A stretch of DNA of 62,368 bases from Verrucomicrobiota bacterium (lineage in GTDB: Bacteria; Verrucomicrobiota; Verrucomicrobiia; Limisphaerales; UBA9464): assembly GCA_947471985.1 (NCBI GenBank), contig CANIZL010000027.1, positions 1 through 62,368 of the forward strand, written 5' to 3'. The notes beneath the pieces were generated by a model. That model was not told where the DNA came from. It saw nothing but the letters and a program-made list of their open reading frames with translations, and made no database searches. Below, one piece after another: positions 45,272 through 54,578 of the stretch (its first letter is position 1; the number at the start of each line of letters is the position of its first letter). The position numbers were made by a program, and so were the translations under genes.

Positions 45272-48200
45272 TCAACCTCCCGGCCGCACCGCGGGCGATG
45301 GGTCCGGGCGCAAGCCGAGTTCCCGCTGGCGCAGCCAGAGGAAGATGACCGGGGTGACAATCAAAATGTGCAGCAGACTCGAAATCATGCCGCCAATCAC
45401 CGGCGTCGCGAGGGGTTTCATGACTTCAGCTCCCGGCCGATGACTCCACATGATGGGGAGCAGGCTCGCAATGATGGTCGCCACGGTCATCACCTTGGGC
45501 CGCAGTCGCAGCCGAGCCCCGTCCTTCACGGCCTGCACCAGATCCGCATACCCAAAAGCCGCGCCCCGCTCGGCCTGTCGGCGTTTCACCAGTTCATCGA
45601 GATAAACCACCATGACGATGCCCGTCTGCACCGCGGTGCCGAACAAGGCAATATAGCCCACCCACACCGCGCCATTGAAGTTGTATCCGAGGATCTTTTG
45701 CAGGAAGACCCCGCCGCTCAGCGCAAACGGAACGGCCAGCATGACGTGCGCCGCCTCCAGGGCACTGTGATAAACCTGGTGCAACAGTAGAAAAATGATC
45801 AACAGCACGGCGGGGAACACGAGTTGCATCGTCTGCACAAAGCGCCGTTGGTTCTGGTATTCCCCCGTCAATTCATAGGTCAGGCTCCCCCAGTTCAACG
45901 TCTGCAACGCTCCTTCGATCTCGGTGACGAATCCACCCAGATCCCGCTCCTTCACGTTGGCCTGCACATACGCCCGCAGACGGCCGTTCTCACTGGCGAT
46001 TTCGTTCGCCCCGGTCTCCCGGCTGATGTGCGCCACCATCGCCAGCGGAACATACGAGAGAGGTGCCTCGCCCGCGGCCGGCTTCCCCATGCCACTGCCA
46101 CCACCCGCCGGCCCGGCCGCCACCAAAATGCGCCCAATCTTTTCAATGTCGTCCCGCTCATTGCGCTCCAGGCGCACCTGGATGGGAAACCGTTCCCGGC
46201 CTTCGATGGCCACGCTGACATTCTTGCCCCCCACCGCCAACTCCACGGAATCCAGCACGTCCCGGGCGCTCAGGTTGTACCGCGCCAGCGCCCGACGATC
46301 GACCTTGACGTTGAGGTACGGTTTACCCTGCACCCGCGACGCCGAAACCCCCGCAGCACCTGGAATCCGGTTGACGACCTTTTCCACCAGCAATGCCTGG
46401 GATTGGATGTCATCCAGGTTGTCGCCGTAAATCTTGATGCCGACCTGCGCCCGGATGCCGGTGTAAAGCATCAGAATCCGGTTCTCGATCGGTTGCAGAA
46501 ATGCCGGCACATAGCCCGGCACCAGCCGCATCTTTTCGGTAAGCTCCGCTTTAAGTTTTTCCACGGTCATCCCCGGACGCCATTCCGGATTGCGGACGAC
46601 CCGGGGGATTTTCAAGAAACCAAAAATTGTACGTTGAGTGGTGAGCCATTCCGGTTTGAGCGTGATGGTGGTTTCCAACATCTCCGTGGGTGCGGGATCC
46701 GTGGGTGTTTCAAATCGACCCAACTTCCCGGCCACTCGTGCTACCTCGGGCATGCCGGCCATAACCTGATCCTGCCAGGACATCACGCGCTGGATCTCCT
46801 TGAGACTGGTCTTGGGCAACAGCACCGGCATGAACAAGAGACTGCCCTCATTCAAGGGAGGCATGAACTCCCGGCCAAAACCCGTCGCATAGGCGGCTGC
46901 CCGCGGCCATCCGCGATCTTGAAGTCGATGCACCCACCGCACCGGCAATCCAAAAGCGCCCACCAAGGCAATCGTCAACAGACTCGCCGCCGCGGAAAGC
47001 ACCGTCCGGCGATGGCCCAGCGCCCAGTTCAAGAGGGGATCATAGATCATCAAAAGAAACCGCATGACCCAGTTGCGATCCTCCCGCTGAAACGGGCCGC
47101 GCACCAACACGCTGCACAAAACCGGCACCAACGTCACCGCCAACAGTGTGGAACCCACCATCGCGAACGTCTTCGTCCACGCGAGCGGATGAAACAGCTT
47201 GCCCTCCTGGCCGCTCAACGCGAACACCGGAACGAAGGCCAGAATGATGATGGCCATCGCAAAAAAGATGGGGCGCCCCACTTGTTGCGCCGCCGCCAAG
47301 GTAACCTCCAAGGTCTCCGCCGAGGTCAACCGCGAGCCCTTCTTTTCCTCCGCACTTTCGCAATGTCGCAGCACATTTTCCGTGACCACGATCGCCGCAT
47401 CCACCAGCACACCGATCGCTATCGCTATCCCGGTCAACGACATGATGTTGCTCGTCAGATGGAACTGCTGCATCAGGACGAAGGAAATCAGGATCGATAC
47501 CGGCAACGGCAGCGTGACGATCAGGATGCTGCGAAAATGCCAGAGAAAGAGAATGTGGGCGAGCGTCACCAGAATAATCTCCTCCCACAAAGCATGCTTC
47601 AGGGTGTCAATGGTCCGGTCGATTAGATCGCTCCGGTCATAAAAAGGCTCGATGGAAATTCCGGGCGGCAAACTGGGGGAAATCCGCGCAATGGTCTCCT
47701 TCACCCGTTCAATCACTGCTCGCGCATTCTCCCCCGTGCGCATAATCACCGTGCCGCCCACCGCTTCGTGCCCGTCGATATCGAGCGCACCGCGGCGAAA
47801 ATCCCCGCCGAGCTGAACGGTGGCGAGATCCTTGAGGTAGATCGGCGTCCCGTTGACGGCTTTCACGGAGATCAGTTCCAGATCCTCGATGCCCTGAATG
47901 AGGCCGATGCCCCGGAGCACAAATTCGGCGCCATTTTCTTCCACCACCTTGCCACCGACGTTGAGATTCGCATTCTGCACGGCGGTCATCACCTCGATCG
48001 CCGTCACCTCGGCCGCACGCATCTTGGCGCTGGAAAGTTCAATCTGATACTGGCGCACAAAGCCGCCAATGCTCGCGACCTCCGCCACCCCCGCCACGCT
48101 GCCCAACTGATACCGAATCTGCCAGTCCTGCACCGCCCGCAACTTGCCCAGATCATAGCCTCCCCCCGGCGCCTTGGACGGATCCACCCGGAGATAATAC

Positions 48201-48622
48201 TGATAAACCCAGCCCAGCCCCGTGGCGTCTGGCCCCAATTGCGCCTTCACCCCTTCCGGCAGCGCGTTCTGCAGATAATTGAGCCGCTCCAACACGCGGC
48301 TGCGCGCAAAATACGGATCGATCCCATCCTGAAAGATCAGGGTGACCAGCGAAAATCCGAACATCGAAACGGCGCGGACATCCTTTACCCCGGCCAATCC
48401 CTGCAGGCCCGTCGAGAGGGTAAATGTCACCTGATCCTCCACCTCTCGCGGACTCCGCCCGGACCAATCGGCGTAGACCAGCACTTGGTTCTCGGTCAGA
48501 TCCGGGATCGCGTCGACCGGGGTCTTGATCACGGCACGAAACCCCAGGGCGATCAGCAGAAGTGCGCCGCAGATAACCAGAAAACGGTTCCGCAGGCTCC
48601 AGGAAATTAGTTTTTCAATCAT
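45272..48622 (-). CDS. CusA/CzcA-type heavy-metal RND efflux pump
   Basis: 1116 residues from the ATG at 48620-48622; this start gives the canonical MIEKLISWSLRNRFLV. Twelve-TM HME-RND pump with two large periplasmic loops: KTPVDAIPDLTENQVLVYADWSG, DQVTFTLSTGLQGL, GLGWVYQYYL, SNIMSLTGIAIAIGVLVDAAIVVTENV (TM4 with the proton-relay Asp) and a C-terminal TVATIIASLLPIMWSHRPGAEVM. It drives monovalent or divalent metals through CusB and CusC homologues. The choice between Cu/Ag and Zn/Co/Cd cannot be made from motifs alone, but the HMBD-bearing adaptor next to it favours copper/silver. Confidence 0.9.
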   Translation of the reverse strand: MIEKLISWSLRNRFLVICGALLLIALGFRAVIKTPVDAIPDLTENQVLVYADWSGRSPREVEDQVTFTLSTGLQGLAGVKDVRAVSMFGFSLVTLIFQDGIDPYFARSRVLERLNYLQNALPEGVKAQLGPDATGLGWVYQYYLRVDPSKAPGGGYDLGKLRAVQDWQIRYQLGSVAGVAEVASIGGFVRQYQIELSSAKMRAAEVTAIEVMTAVQNANLNVGGKVVEENGAEFVLRGIGLIQGIEDLELISVKAVNGTPIYLKDLATVQLGGDFRRGALDIDGHEAVGGTVIMRTGENARAVIERVKETIARISPSLPPGISIEPFYDRSDLIDRTIDTLKHALWEEIILVTLAHILFLWHFRSILIVTLPLPVSILISFVLMQQFHLTSNIMSLTGIAIAIGVLVDAAIVVTENVLRHCESAEEKKGSRLTSAETLEVTLAAAQQVGRPIFFAMAIIILAFVPVFALSGQEGKLFHPLAWTKTFAMVGSTLLAVTLVPVLCSVLVRGPFQREDRNWVMRFLLMIYDPLLNWALGHRRTVLSAAASLLTIALVGAFGLPVRWVHRLQDRGWPRAAAYATGFGREFMPPLNEGSLLFMPVLLPKTSLKEIQRVMSWQDQVMAGMPEVARVAGKLGRFETPTDPAPTEMLETTITLKPEWLTTQRTIFGFLKIPRVVRNPEWRPGMTVEKLKAELTEKMRLVPGYVPAFLQPIENRILMLYTGIRAQVGIKIYGDNLDDIQSQALLVEKVVNRIPGAAGVSASRVQGKPYLNVKVDRRALARYNLSARDVLDSVELAVGGKNVSVAIEGRERFPIQVRLERNERDDIEKIGRILVAAGPAGGGSGMGKPAAGEAPLSYVPLAMVAHISRETGANEIASENGRLRAYVQANVKERDLGGFVTEIEGALQTLNWGSLTYELTGEYQNQRRFVQTMQLVFPAVLLIIFLLLHQVYHSALEAAHVMLAVPFALSGGVFLQKILGYNFNGAVWVGYIALFGTAVQTGIVMVVYLDELVKRRQAERGAAFGYADLVQAVKDGARLRLRPKVMTVATIIASLLPIMWSHRPGAEVMKPLATPVIGGMISSLLHILIVTPVIFLWLRQRELGLRPDPSPAVRPGG

Positions 48623-48695
48623 GGGAGGAAGAGGTGGCGTCGCCCCGTGAGGGCCGGCGCAGTGGAGGCAGTGCGTCGATTCATGGGGGTCGTAT

Positions 48696-50399
48696 TCAGG
48701 GTGTCGGTTTGACTTCGGCCCCACAGTCCAGCATCTCGAGGCCGAACCACGGATTACGAACCGGCGCCTGGAGTTGAATCCACTCGGCCCGCGACGGGGC
48801 GCCCGCAAAAGCGTCCTTGGTCATGGGACAACGGAAGACCTTCAATTCAGTGAACGTCGGATCGCCCCGGCGCACCGCCTGGGCGAGCGCGACCGCCGCG
48901 GTGCTCAAGGCATAGAAAGATCGCCGCGCCGATTTGAGATCGTCCGCCGGCGGCAGATGCCCCGCCACTACCAGCGGCTGGACCAGCGATCGCCACGGCG
49001 TCTCAGCCGCGAAGCGCTCCAATCCCGCCGCCAACACCACCGGGACCTTGACCGCCTGCACGTTGTATTCCCGCAGATCGTCCGAAGCCAGAGTGTCCCC
49101 CAGGCGATCCGTGAACGTCAGCCATTGCTTCAAAACCGCTCGCTGATCCACCGAGAGGGCGGGCAGCGAGGACGTCACCGCGTTGGTAGTGGGCGCAGGC
49201 TCCGGACTGGCCAGCCCGCGATTCAATTCCGCCTGGCCATCGATGAGCAGATTGCCATTGATAACGACCTTGTCGCCGGCCGCCAAGCCACTGCGCACCT
49301 CCACCAGTGCATCCCCGCGCCGTCCGATCTGAACCACACGCCGCGCGTACGCCCCGGCTCCGAGATCCACATAGGCCACCGCTTCCACGCCGGTCTCCAA
49401 CACAGCGGCCCGCGGCACCGTCAGCACATCGGGCGCCTGCAGCTGGACCCGCCCCGACGCATACAATCGGTGCAACATGCGGTGTTCGGCATCGACGGGC
49501 GGGTTCGCCAGTTCCACCCGCACCTTGGTGGAACGGGTGACCGGATCGAGCGTCGGATCGATGAATGTGATCTTGCCCGTGAAGACGTTCCCGGGGTGCG
49601 AGGGTGTGGAAACCTCCACCGCCAAACCAGTCTTGATCCACGGCAGATCCTGCTCGTACGCCTGAAACTGGAACCACATGATGGCAAAATCGGCGATCTC
49701 AAAAAGCCGATCCCCTGCCTGCACATACTGCCCTTCGTACACATACCGCGTGAGGACGGTTCCGGTCATGGGCGCGAGAATTTCCGACGTGAGTTGATCG
49801 GCTGGTTTTCCCGAGAGTTTGTCGATCTGTGCGGGCTGCAATCCCATCTGGCGCAACCGGGACGCGGCGGCGGTGCGAAAATCTCCGGTCAAGGACTGGT
49901 ATTCCCGTTCGGCCTGAAGCAGTGCCGGGCTGTAAATCTCGGCGAGCGGTTGGCCGGCCTGGACTTCCGCGCCAATGAAATTCACGTGGAGCTTCTCAAT
50001 CCGGCCCGCGATGTAGGCCGCCATTACGCGATGCCGGGCGTCATTATCGTCAATGACTCCGGCAACCTCGAGAGTCCGCTGTAGCGGTCGAACGCGGGCC
50101 TCGGCGGTCTGCACATTCAGCACCTGAATCATGTCCTGCGACAACGCCACCACGTCGCCGCCGGCGGAATCAAATCCGGCATCGCCCTCATAAACCGGGG
50201 TCAATTCCATCCCGCAGATCGTGCAGCGACCCGGCCGATCGGACTTGATCCAGGGGTGCATGGCACTTTGATAAAACCGCACCTTCCGTTCCTTGGAGGC
50301 GCCAGCAGCCGTCGGGTGGCGGAGGGATTCGTGGGTCACCCACCAAGTCACGGGGCCGACCAGCACCGCCGTAAGCAATATCACCGGGATGGTTTTCAT
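48696..50399 (-). CDS. CusB-type membrane-fusion protein with HMBD and DUF3347-like domains
   Basis: 567 residues with signal anchor (about 4-22). Order: heavy-metal-binding domain (YQSAMHP... CTICGMELTPV, about 43-72); membrane-fusion body with barrel-sandwich and helical hairpin (RIEKLHVNFIGAEVQAGQPL, LLQAEREYQSLTG, APMTGTVLTRYVYEGQYVQAGDRLFEIAD, PTLDPVTRSTKVRVEL); and a C-terminal DUF3347-like helical domain (about 440-560) whose CPMT box is also found with copper binding. The two extra metal-binding ends suggest hand-over of copper to the pump. 18 bases downstream of the cusC-like gene and 73 upstream of the cusA-like gene. Confidence 0.9.
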   Translation of the reverse strand: MKTIPVILLTAVLVGPVTWWVTHESLRHPTAAGASKERKVRFYQSAMHPWIKSDRPGRCTICGMELTPVYEGDAGFDSAGGDVVALSQDMIQVLNVQTAEARVRPLQRTLEVAGVIDDNDARHRVMAAYIAGRIEKLHVNFIGAEVQAGQPLAEIYSPALLQAEREYQSLTGDFRTAAASRLRQMGLQPAQIDKLSGKPADQLTSEILAPMTGTVLTRYVYEGQYVQAGDRLFEIADFAIMWFQFQAYEQDLPWIKTGLAVEVSTPSHPGNVFTGKITFIDPTLDPVTRSTKVRVELANPPVDAEHRMLHRLYASGRVQLQAPDVLTVPRAAVLETGVEAVAYVDLGAGAYARRVVQIGRRGDALVEVRSGLAAGDKVVINGNLLIDGQAELNRGLASPEPAPTTNAVTSSLPALSVDQRAVLKQWLTFTDRLGDTLASDDLREYNVQAVKVPVVLAAGLERFAAETPWRSLVQPLVVAGHLPPADDLKSARRSFYALSTAAVALAQAVRRGDPTFTELKVFRCPMTKDAFAGAPSRAEWIQLQAPVRNPWFGLEMLDCGAEVKPTP

Positions 50400-50417
50400 G
50401 ATTTATAAATTCGGGAT

Positions 50418-51758
50418 TCAGGGATTTACGGAGGCGGGAACCAGTCCGCGCAGGGATTCCAGGGCCACCAAGTGCGCCGTCACCAATTGCCGCTCCTCGA
50501 GGCGCGCAGCGAGAATCGACCGGCGCGATTCGATCAGTTCCAGCAGCGACGCCTGCGAACTGATCCAGGCATTTTCGGTGGCCTGCGCGGCCTTATCCAG
50601 GCGCGGGATGACATCCTCGCGCAGGGTCCGCGCCTGCCGGGCGGCATTTTCCGCCTCCGCGTGCAGGGCCATCACTTCGGACCGAAGGCGTTGCTCGAGG
50701 GAATCGCGATCCCGGTCGAGGCTTTGTTGTTTCTGACGGGCCTGCTCGATGTTCGCCTGGTACACCGAACGGTTGAACCACGGCAGGGTGACCTTGGCGA
50801 CGGCCATGGTGTCGATGAACCGACCGCCGGAGTACACCGTGGAATCGGCGCCCACCGAAAACACTGGTTTTGCTTCTTGGCGCGCCACATCCACGGAAGC
50901 CCGCGCCGCGGCGGAGCTCCCAGCCCCTGCCCGCAACATGGGATTCACCTGCGGCAACCGGGCGAGCACTCCCTCCAGGGGCGGCGTCGCACCAGCGTCC
51001 TCGGGAAGCGCGAGCTCAGGCCAGACACTCTCGGCGGGACGACCGATCAACGTACTGAGTTGCCGGGCCAGGCTGGCGCGCCGGTGTTCGGCCCCCGTCA
51101 GGTGCTGGCGTTCCCGGGCGAATTCGCCTTCCATCCGCAGGGCCTCAGCCGTCGAAGCCGCCGGATCCCGCAACTTGCCCCGGGCCACCACCACGAGATT
51201 CTCCAACCACCGGACCTGATTCGTTTGGATCCGACGCGATTCATCCAAGAGCGCCAACTCGTAAGCCGCCAAGCCCACACTGACTTCCAGACTGAGAATT
51301 GCCGATTGTTCGTCCGCCGCCATCACGGAACGTTCCGCGGCCGCCACCGATTTCCGGGCCTCGAACAACCGTCGACGCGGCAGCGGTTGGTCCACCGAAA
51401 AGGCCAAATCCCCTTCGTCGTGACGTCGATCCGCCTCCGCCGCCCGAAACCCAAGGCCGACCATCGGATCCTCCCAGAGTCGAACACCCTTCACCCCGGC
51501 ATCGGCAGCCGCTCTCCGCGCCCGCGCTGCGGCCACACTGGGATGATGAGCCCGAACCTCCGCTCGCAGGGCTTCGAGATGGGACGCATCGAGGGCCTCC
51601 GCCGCCGGAACCGCCAGGGGAGCCATCGACAGCCAACCCACCAGGAACAGCCCGGCGAGCCCCCGGCAAGAGTGGGTCCCACGGGTCGCCAGCCGACCGT
51701 CGGGGATCAACACACGGTGGTGCTCTCGAGGGAAATTACCCAATAACAGAATCTTCAT
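50418..51758 (-). CDS. CusC/TolC-type outer-membrane efflux protein
   Basis: 446 residues from the ATG at 51756-51758. Signal region before about residue 55 (LAGLFLVGWLSMAPLAVPAAEA), then two OEP repeats of long coiled-coil helices with short strands (AAARARRAAADAGVKGVRLWEDPMVGLGF; AAARASVDVARQEAKPVFSVGADSTVY; ARTLREDVIPRLDKAAQATENAWISSQASLLELIESRR). It forms the exit duct of the metal efflux complex. First of the three pump genes in transcription order; the Cys-rich protein gene lies 243 bases upstream on the same strand. Confidence 0.88.
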   Translation of the reverse strand: MKILLLGNFPREHHRVLIPDGRLATRGTHSCRGLAGLFLVGWLSMAPLAVPAAEALDASHLEALRAEVRAHHPSVAAARARRAAADAGVKGVRLWEDPMVGLGFRAAEADRRHDEGDLAFSVDQPLPRRRLFEARKSVAAAERSVMAADEQSAILSLEVSVGLAAYELALLDESRRIQTNQVRWLENLVVVARGKLRDPAASTAEALRMEGEFARERQHLTGAEHRRASLARQLSTLIGRPAESVWPELALPEDAGATPPLEGVLARLPQVNPMLRAGAGSSAAARASVDVARQEAKPVFSVGADSTVYSGGRFIDTMAVAKVTLPWFNRSVYQANIEQARQKQQSLDRDRDSLEQRLRSEVMALHAEAENAARQARTLREDVIPRLDKAAQATENAWISSQASLLELIESRRSILAARLEERQLVTAHLVALESLRGLVPASVNP

Positions 51759-51956
51759 AAAACATTCATCAAACCAGCGTCCAGATCCATCCACGGTCCC
51801 CGGACGGGACGTCCTGGGCGATCAAAGGACGGACGGGCGGACACAAGGGGTTAAGCAGCAGGCAAACGGAACGAACGAACTCCCAAAAAACGGGAACGGG
51901 CGAAGGAGGCAAATAGCCCAGCCGGCGGAAACGGTCGTGTGACTTCGGCTTCGCAG

Positions 51957-51974
51957 ACCGGTTTTAGAACCGGT
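51957..51974. repeat. Perfect hairpin upstream of the efflux genes
   Basis: ACCGGTT (51957-51963) and AACCGGT (51968-51974) with loop TTAG, in the 243-base gap between the Cys-rich protein gene and the cusC-like gene. No U-tract on either strand, so it is more likely a regulator site or transcript-processing hairpin than a terminator. The rest of the gap (51759-52001) holds no gene. Confidence 0.4.
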
Positions 51975-52001
51975 GGGAAGACCGATTGCCGTTCAAGCCG
52001 G

Positions 52002-52463
52002 TCAGGCCGGACGAACGCTTGGCGGTGCGAGGCCACGCAAAGCCGCGCCCAACGACACCTCCGGTAGGAAGACCCAATCCCACCGGGCGCAGCACCGCTG
52101 GAAGTGGGCCGGGGACACGACCACAAAGGTCGAGGCCAAGTTCGGCATCTGCGGGGTCGGAACCGCAAACAGAAGGGCCGCCGTCAATGCTTGATCCGGG
52201 TCGATCGACTCTGCCTTCAAGGCCTTGCTCAGGCTGCAGCAGGAGGATCCCGGGGCGTTCGGCGCCGTGGGCTGGGAAGACTTTTCCGCCGCCTTCTTGG
52301 TGCAACAACCATGCACTCCAGCGGCGCCAGCCGTCCGGGAGGCCCCGAAGGCTTGAGCACTGCAATGCTGCACGCAGGCCGCCTGAACCACGACCCACAC
52401 AAACATCCAAGCCACCGCGACGAAGCGGAAGATCGAAGAAGTGACCTGGGTACGGGTGGCCAT
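52002..52463 (-). CDS. Small Cys-rich exported protein preceding the metal-efflux operon
   Basis: 153 residues, no family recognised. A hydrophobic segment (about 13-30, VAVAWMFVWVVVQAACV) serves as signal or anchor. The mature part has paired cysteines: CVQHC, HGCCTKK, SSCCSL and RCCARW, plus His residues, as expected for a soft-metal (Cu/Ag) binder. Position 5' to the cusC-like gene on the same strand supports a metal-chaperone or sensor role (inference). Confidence 0.65.
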   Translation of the reverse strand: MATRTQVTSSIFRFVAVAWMFVWVVVQAACVQHCSAQAFGASRTAGAAGVHGCCTKKAAEKSSQPTAPNAPGSSCCSLSKALKAESIDPDQALTAALLFAVPTPQMPNLASTFVVVSPAHFQRCCARWDWVFLPEVSLGAALRGLAPPSVRPA

Positions 52464-52694
52464 ACGCTTGAACCGCGAGACAGATCCACCCGGAACACCG
52501 ACGGGTCAAGCCGGTTGACTGCCCATCCCAAGCCCTCCCCTGACCTTTTTTTGCCCTGCCCCCCGCAAAACCGTCACCCAGGTTCGGTGTCAGGTTCGGT
52601 GTTTGATTCAGCGTGCCAGGTTCACTGCGCCGATTCCGGGTTGCCACCGGGACCCGCTTTCGGATGCCGGCGCCGTCTGCCAATCTTCCTGCCG

Positions 52695-53891
52695 GTGCGT
52701 TGCCTCGTTGTCTACAATTCCGCGCTGGAGCCGTATTCGGTGTCCGGTGTCCTTCGCTATTTCGCGGACGTGGTTCCCTGCTGGACCGCCGCCGGACATG
52801 AAATAGATTTCCTGACCGCTCAGGCAGCGTTCCCGCTATACCGAACCTTCTTCCCCCAGGCCCGCCTGCTCGCCAGTGATCGCCGATTCGTCTTCGAGCG
52901 AAACCTCCGCCAGACCTGGCGCTACCTGCCGGCGTTTGCCTGGCGGATGATCACCCCCCACTTCACCCGCTTGCCCGTAAAGTACGACGCCGTCCTCGCC
53001 TGCGCCCAGTTCATCTACGAAGTCGGCCCCGCCCGGACCATCGCCCGGCGCTGCCAGGCCGCGTTGGCCGTGAAGATTCATCACATCCTGCATTCCCAAC
53101 GCCAAACCACCACCCCGTTTGACCACCTCCACCTTTGGAGCGAACGCCGGACGGCCCGGTGGCTGAATCGTGAATCCGACCTCATCCTCACCAGCACCCC
53201 CCTGGTCGCCCGGCACTTTGCCGAATTGGAAACCAGCCTGGGTCTGAAACCCAGTCCCACCCTGCCGACTGGTTACGGTGTGGATTTGGCCAACCTGCCC
53301 TTCCGGGACGGCGGGCCAGGCGACTGCGAATACGACGCCGTCCTGCTCGGACGCATCCACGAGGCCAAAGGGATCTATGACGTCCCCGCCCTCTGGCAGG
53401 CGGTCCGCCGCGGCCGACCCGACGCCCGCCTGCTGATCATCGGCGATGGCCCGCACCGCGAAGAACTCCAGCGCCGGCTTTCCGGGTGTGGATTGGGTCC
53501 GGAGACCGGCGCCGTCACCTTCACCGGGGGCATCGCCGACGCCGAGAAAAACCGGCTTCTCCCCCGCTGTCGGGTCGGCCTCAGCCTCTCCCGCGAGGAA
53601 GGTTGGGGCCTCTCCGTCACCGAATTCCTGGCCGTGGGATTGCCCGTCGTGGCCATGGAAGTGCCGGTTTTTCGCGAGGTTTTCCCGGGCCAATTGGATC
53701 TGGTCCCGCAGGAGGACACCACCGCTGCCGCCACGCGACTGCTCCATTGGTTGAATCATCCCGAGGCGGCAATGGCCCGCGGAAAAGCCGGCCGGGAATT
53801 CGTCCGACAGTACGATCACCGGTCGGTGGCCGACCGCGAAATGGCCGCACTCGAAGCCGCCGTAGTAAAAAGTCGCAAAAAGTTTCAATAA
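52695..53891 (+). CDS. GT4-family glycosyltransferase
   Basis: 398 residues from a GTG at 52695, chosen since VRCLVVYNSALEPYSVSGVLRYFADV starts the GT-B N-terminal strand; the open frame continues upstream without domain content. The C-terminal half has the GT4 pattern: VLLGRIHEAKGIYDVPAL, ARLLIIGDGPHREELQ, VTFTGGIADAEKNRLL and the nucleotide-sugar site LSLSREEGWGLSVTEFLAVGLPVVA (EGWGLSVTE is the E-x7-E motif). Cytosolic, retaining. Acceptor unknown. It is followed by the sigma-factor gene after 77 bases. Confidence 0.83.
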   Translation: MRCLVVYNSALEPYSVSGVLRYFADVVPCWTAAGHEIDFLTAQAAFPLYRTFFPQARLLASDRRFVFERNLRQTWRYLPAFAWRMITPHFTRLPVKYDAVLACAQFIYEVGPARTIARRCQAALAVKIHHILHSQRQTTTPFDHLHLWSERRTARWLNRESDLILTSTPLVARHFAELETSLGLKPSPTLPTGYGVDLANLPFRDGGPGDCEYDAVLLGRIHEAKGIYDVPALWQAVRRGRPDARLLIIGDGPHREELQRRLSGCGLGPETGAVTFTGGIADAEKNRLLPRCRVGLSLSREEGWGLSVTEFLAVGLPVVAMEVPVFREVFPGQLDLVPQEDTTAAATRLLHWLNHPEAAMARGKAGREFVRQYDHRSVADREMAALEAAVVKSRKKFQ

Positions 53892-53968
53892 CGTTTTGGC
53901 CAATTTACGCAAATAAAAGCCCTCAGTTTCGACTTGGCTTCCGACCGTTTGGAATAAAGAATATCCGC

Positions 53969-54541
53969 ATGCCTCCCAATCCGGTGTCGCGATTGAGTAC
54001 GGAATCGCTGGTGGAGCGGTACTATGAGCCGCTGTATCGATTCGCTCTGAGCCTGTCTGGCTCGGAAGCGTCGGCGGCCGACCTTACTCAGGAGACCTAT
54101 TACCTCTGGGCGTCGAAGGGCGAGCAGTTGCGCGACAAGACCAAGGTAAAGACGTGGTTATTCACCACCCTCTACCGGGAGTTCCTCTCCGGTCAACGTC
54201 ACGATTCCCGCTTCCGCCACCAGGACCTCGAGCAATCAAACGACGAATTGCCCCTGGTCGAACCCAACCTCGCCAACTGTCTGGATGCCGGTCTCGTATT
54301 GGAGGCGCTCCATCGGGTCGATGAGGCCTTCCGGGTTCCCGTCACCCTCTTTTACCTGCAGGAACTCAGTTATCTGGAAATCGCCGAGACCATGGAAGTC
54401 CCGATCGGAACCGTCATGAGCCGGCTTTCCCGCGGCAAGGAACAATTACGAACCCTGCTGGCCGATGCTTCCCTGCCCCAAGATTCCAAGATTGTTCGCC
54501 TCCCCCTGCCCAAAAAGGGCGTGGGTCGGGCCGCTGGTTGA
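53969..54541 (+). CDS. ECF-type RNA polymerase sigma factor
   Basis: 190 residues from the ATG at 53969. Region 2 (YYEPLYRFALSLSG... DLTQETYYLWASKGEQLRDKTKVKTWLFTTLYREFL) binds core polymerase and the -10 element; region 4 (LFYLQELSYLEIAETMEVPIGTVMSRLSRGKEQLR) holds the HTH for the -35. A weak -35/-10 pair (TTGGCT 53934-53939, AAGAAT 53957-53962) would start transcription near the ATG, possibly leaderless. Followed by a membrane protein that looks like its anti-sigma factor. Confidence 0.88.
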   Translation: MPPNPVSRLSTESLVERYYEPLYRFALSLSGSEASAADLTQETYYLWASKGEQLRDKTKVKTWLFTTLYREFLSGQRHDSRFRHQDLEQSNDELPLVEPNLANCLDAGLVLEALHRVDEAFRVPVTLFYLQELSYLEIAETMEVPIGTVMSRLSRGKEQLRTLLADASLPQDSKIVRLPLPKKGVGRAAG

Positions 54542-54578
54542 TTCCACCCCATCCAGCACCCGAATCCCGTACTAAACA

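Noticed and set aside
45824-47626. 600-codon open frame on the plus strand opposite the cusA-like gene
   Set aside because: It is a shadow: Arg/His/Pro/Gln-rich translation without domains, while the minus strand encodes a complete RND pump.
48774-50084. 436-codon plus-strand frame opposite the cusB-like gene
   Set aside because: Antisense to a protein with clear membrane-fusion and metal-binding domains; His/Arg-rich composition typical of shadows.
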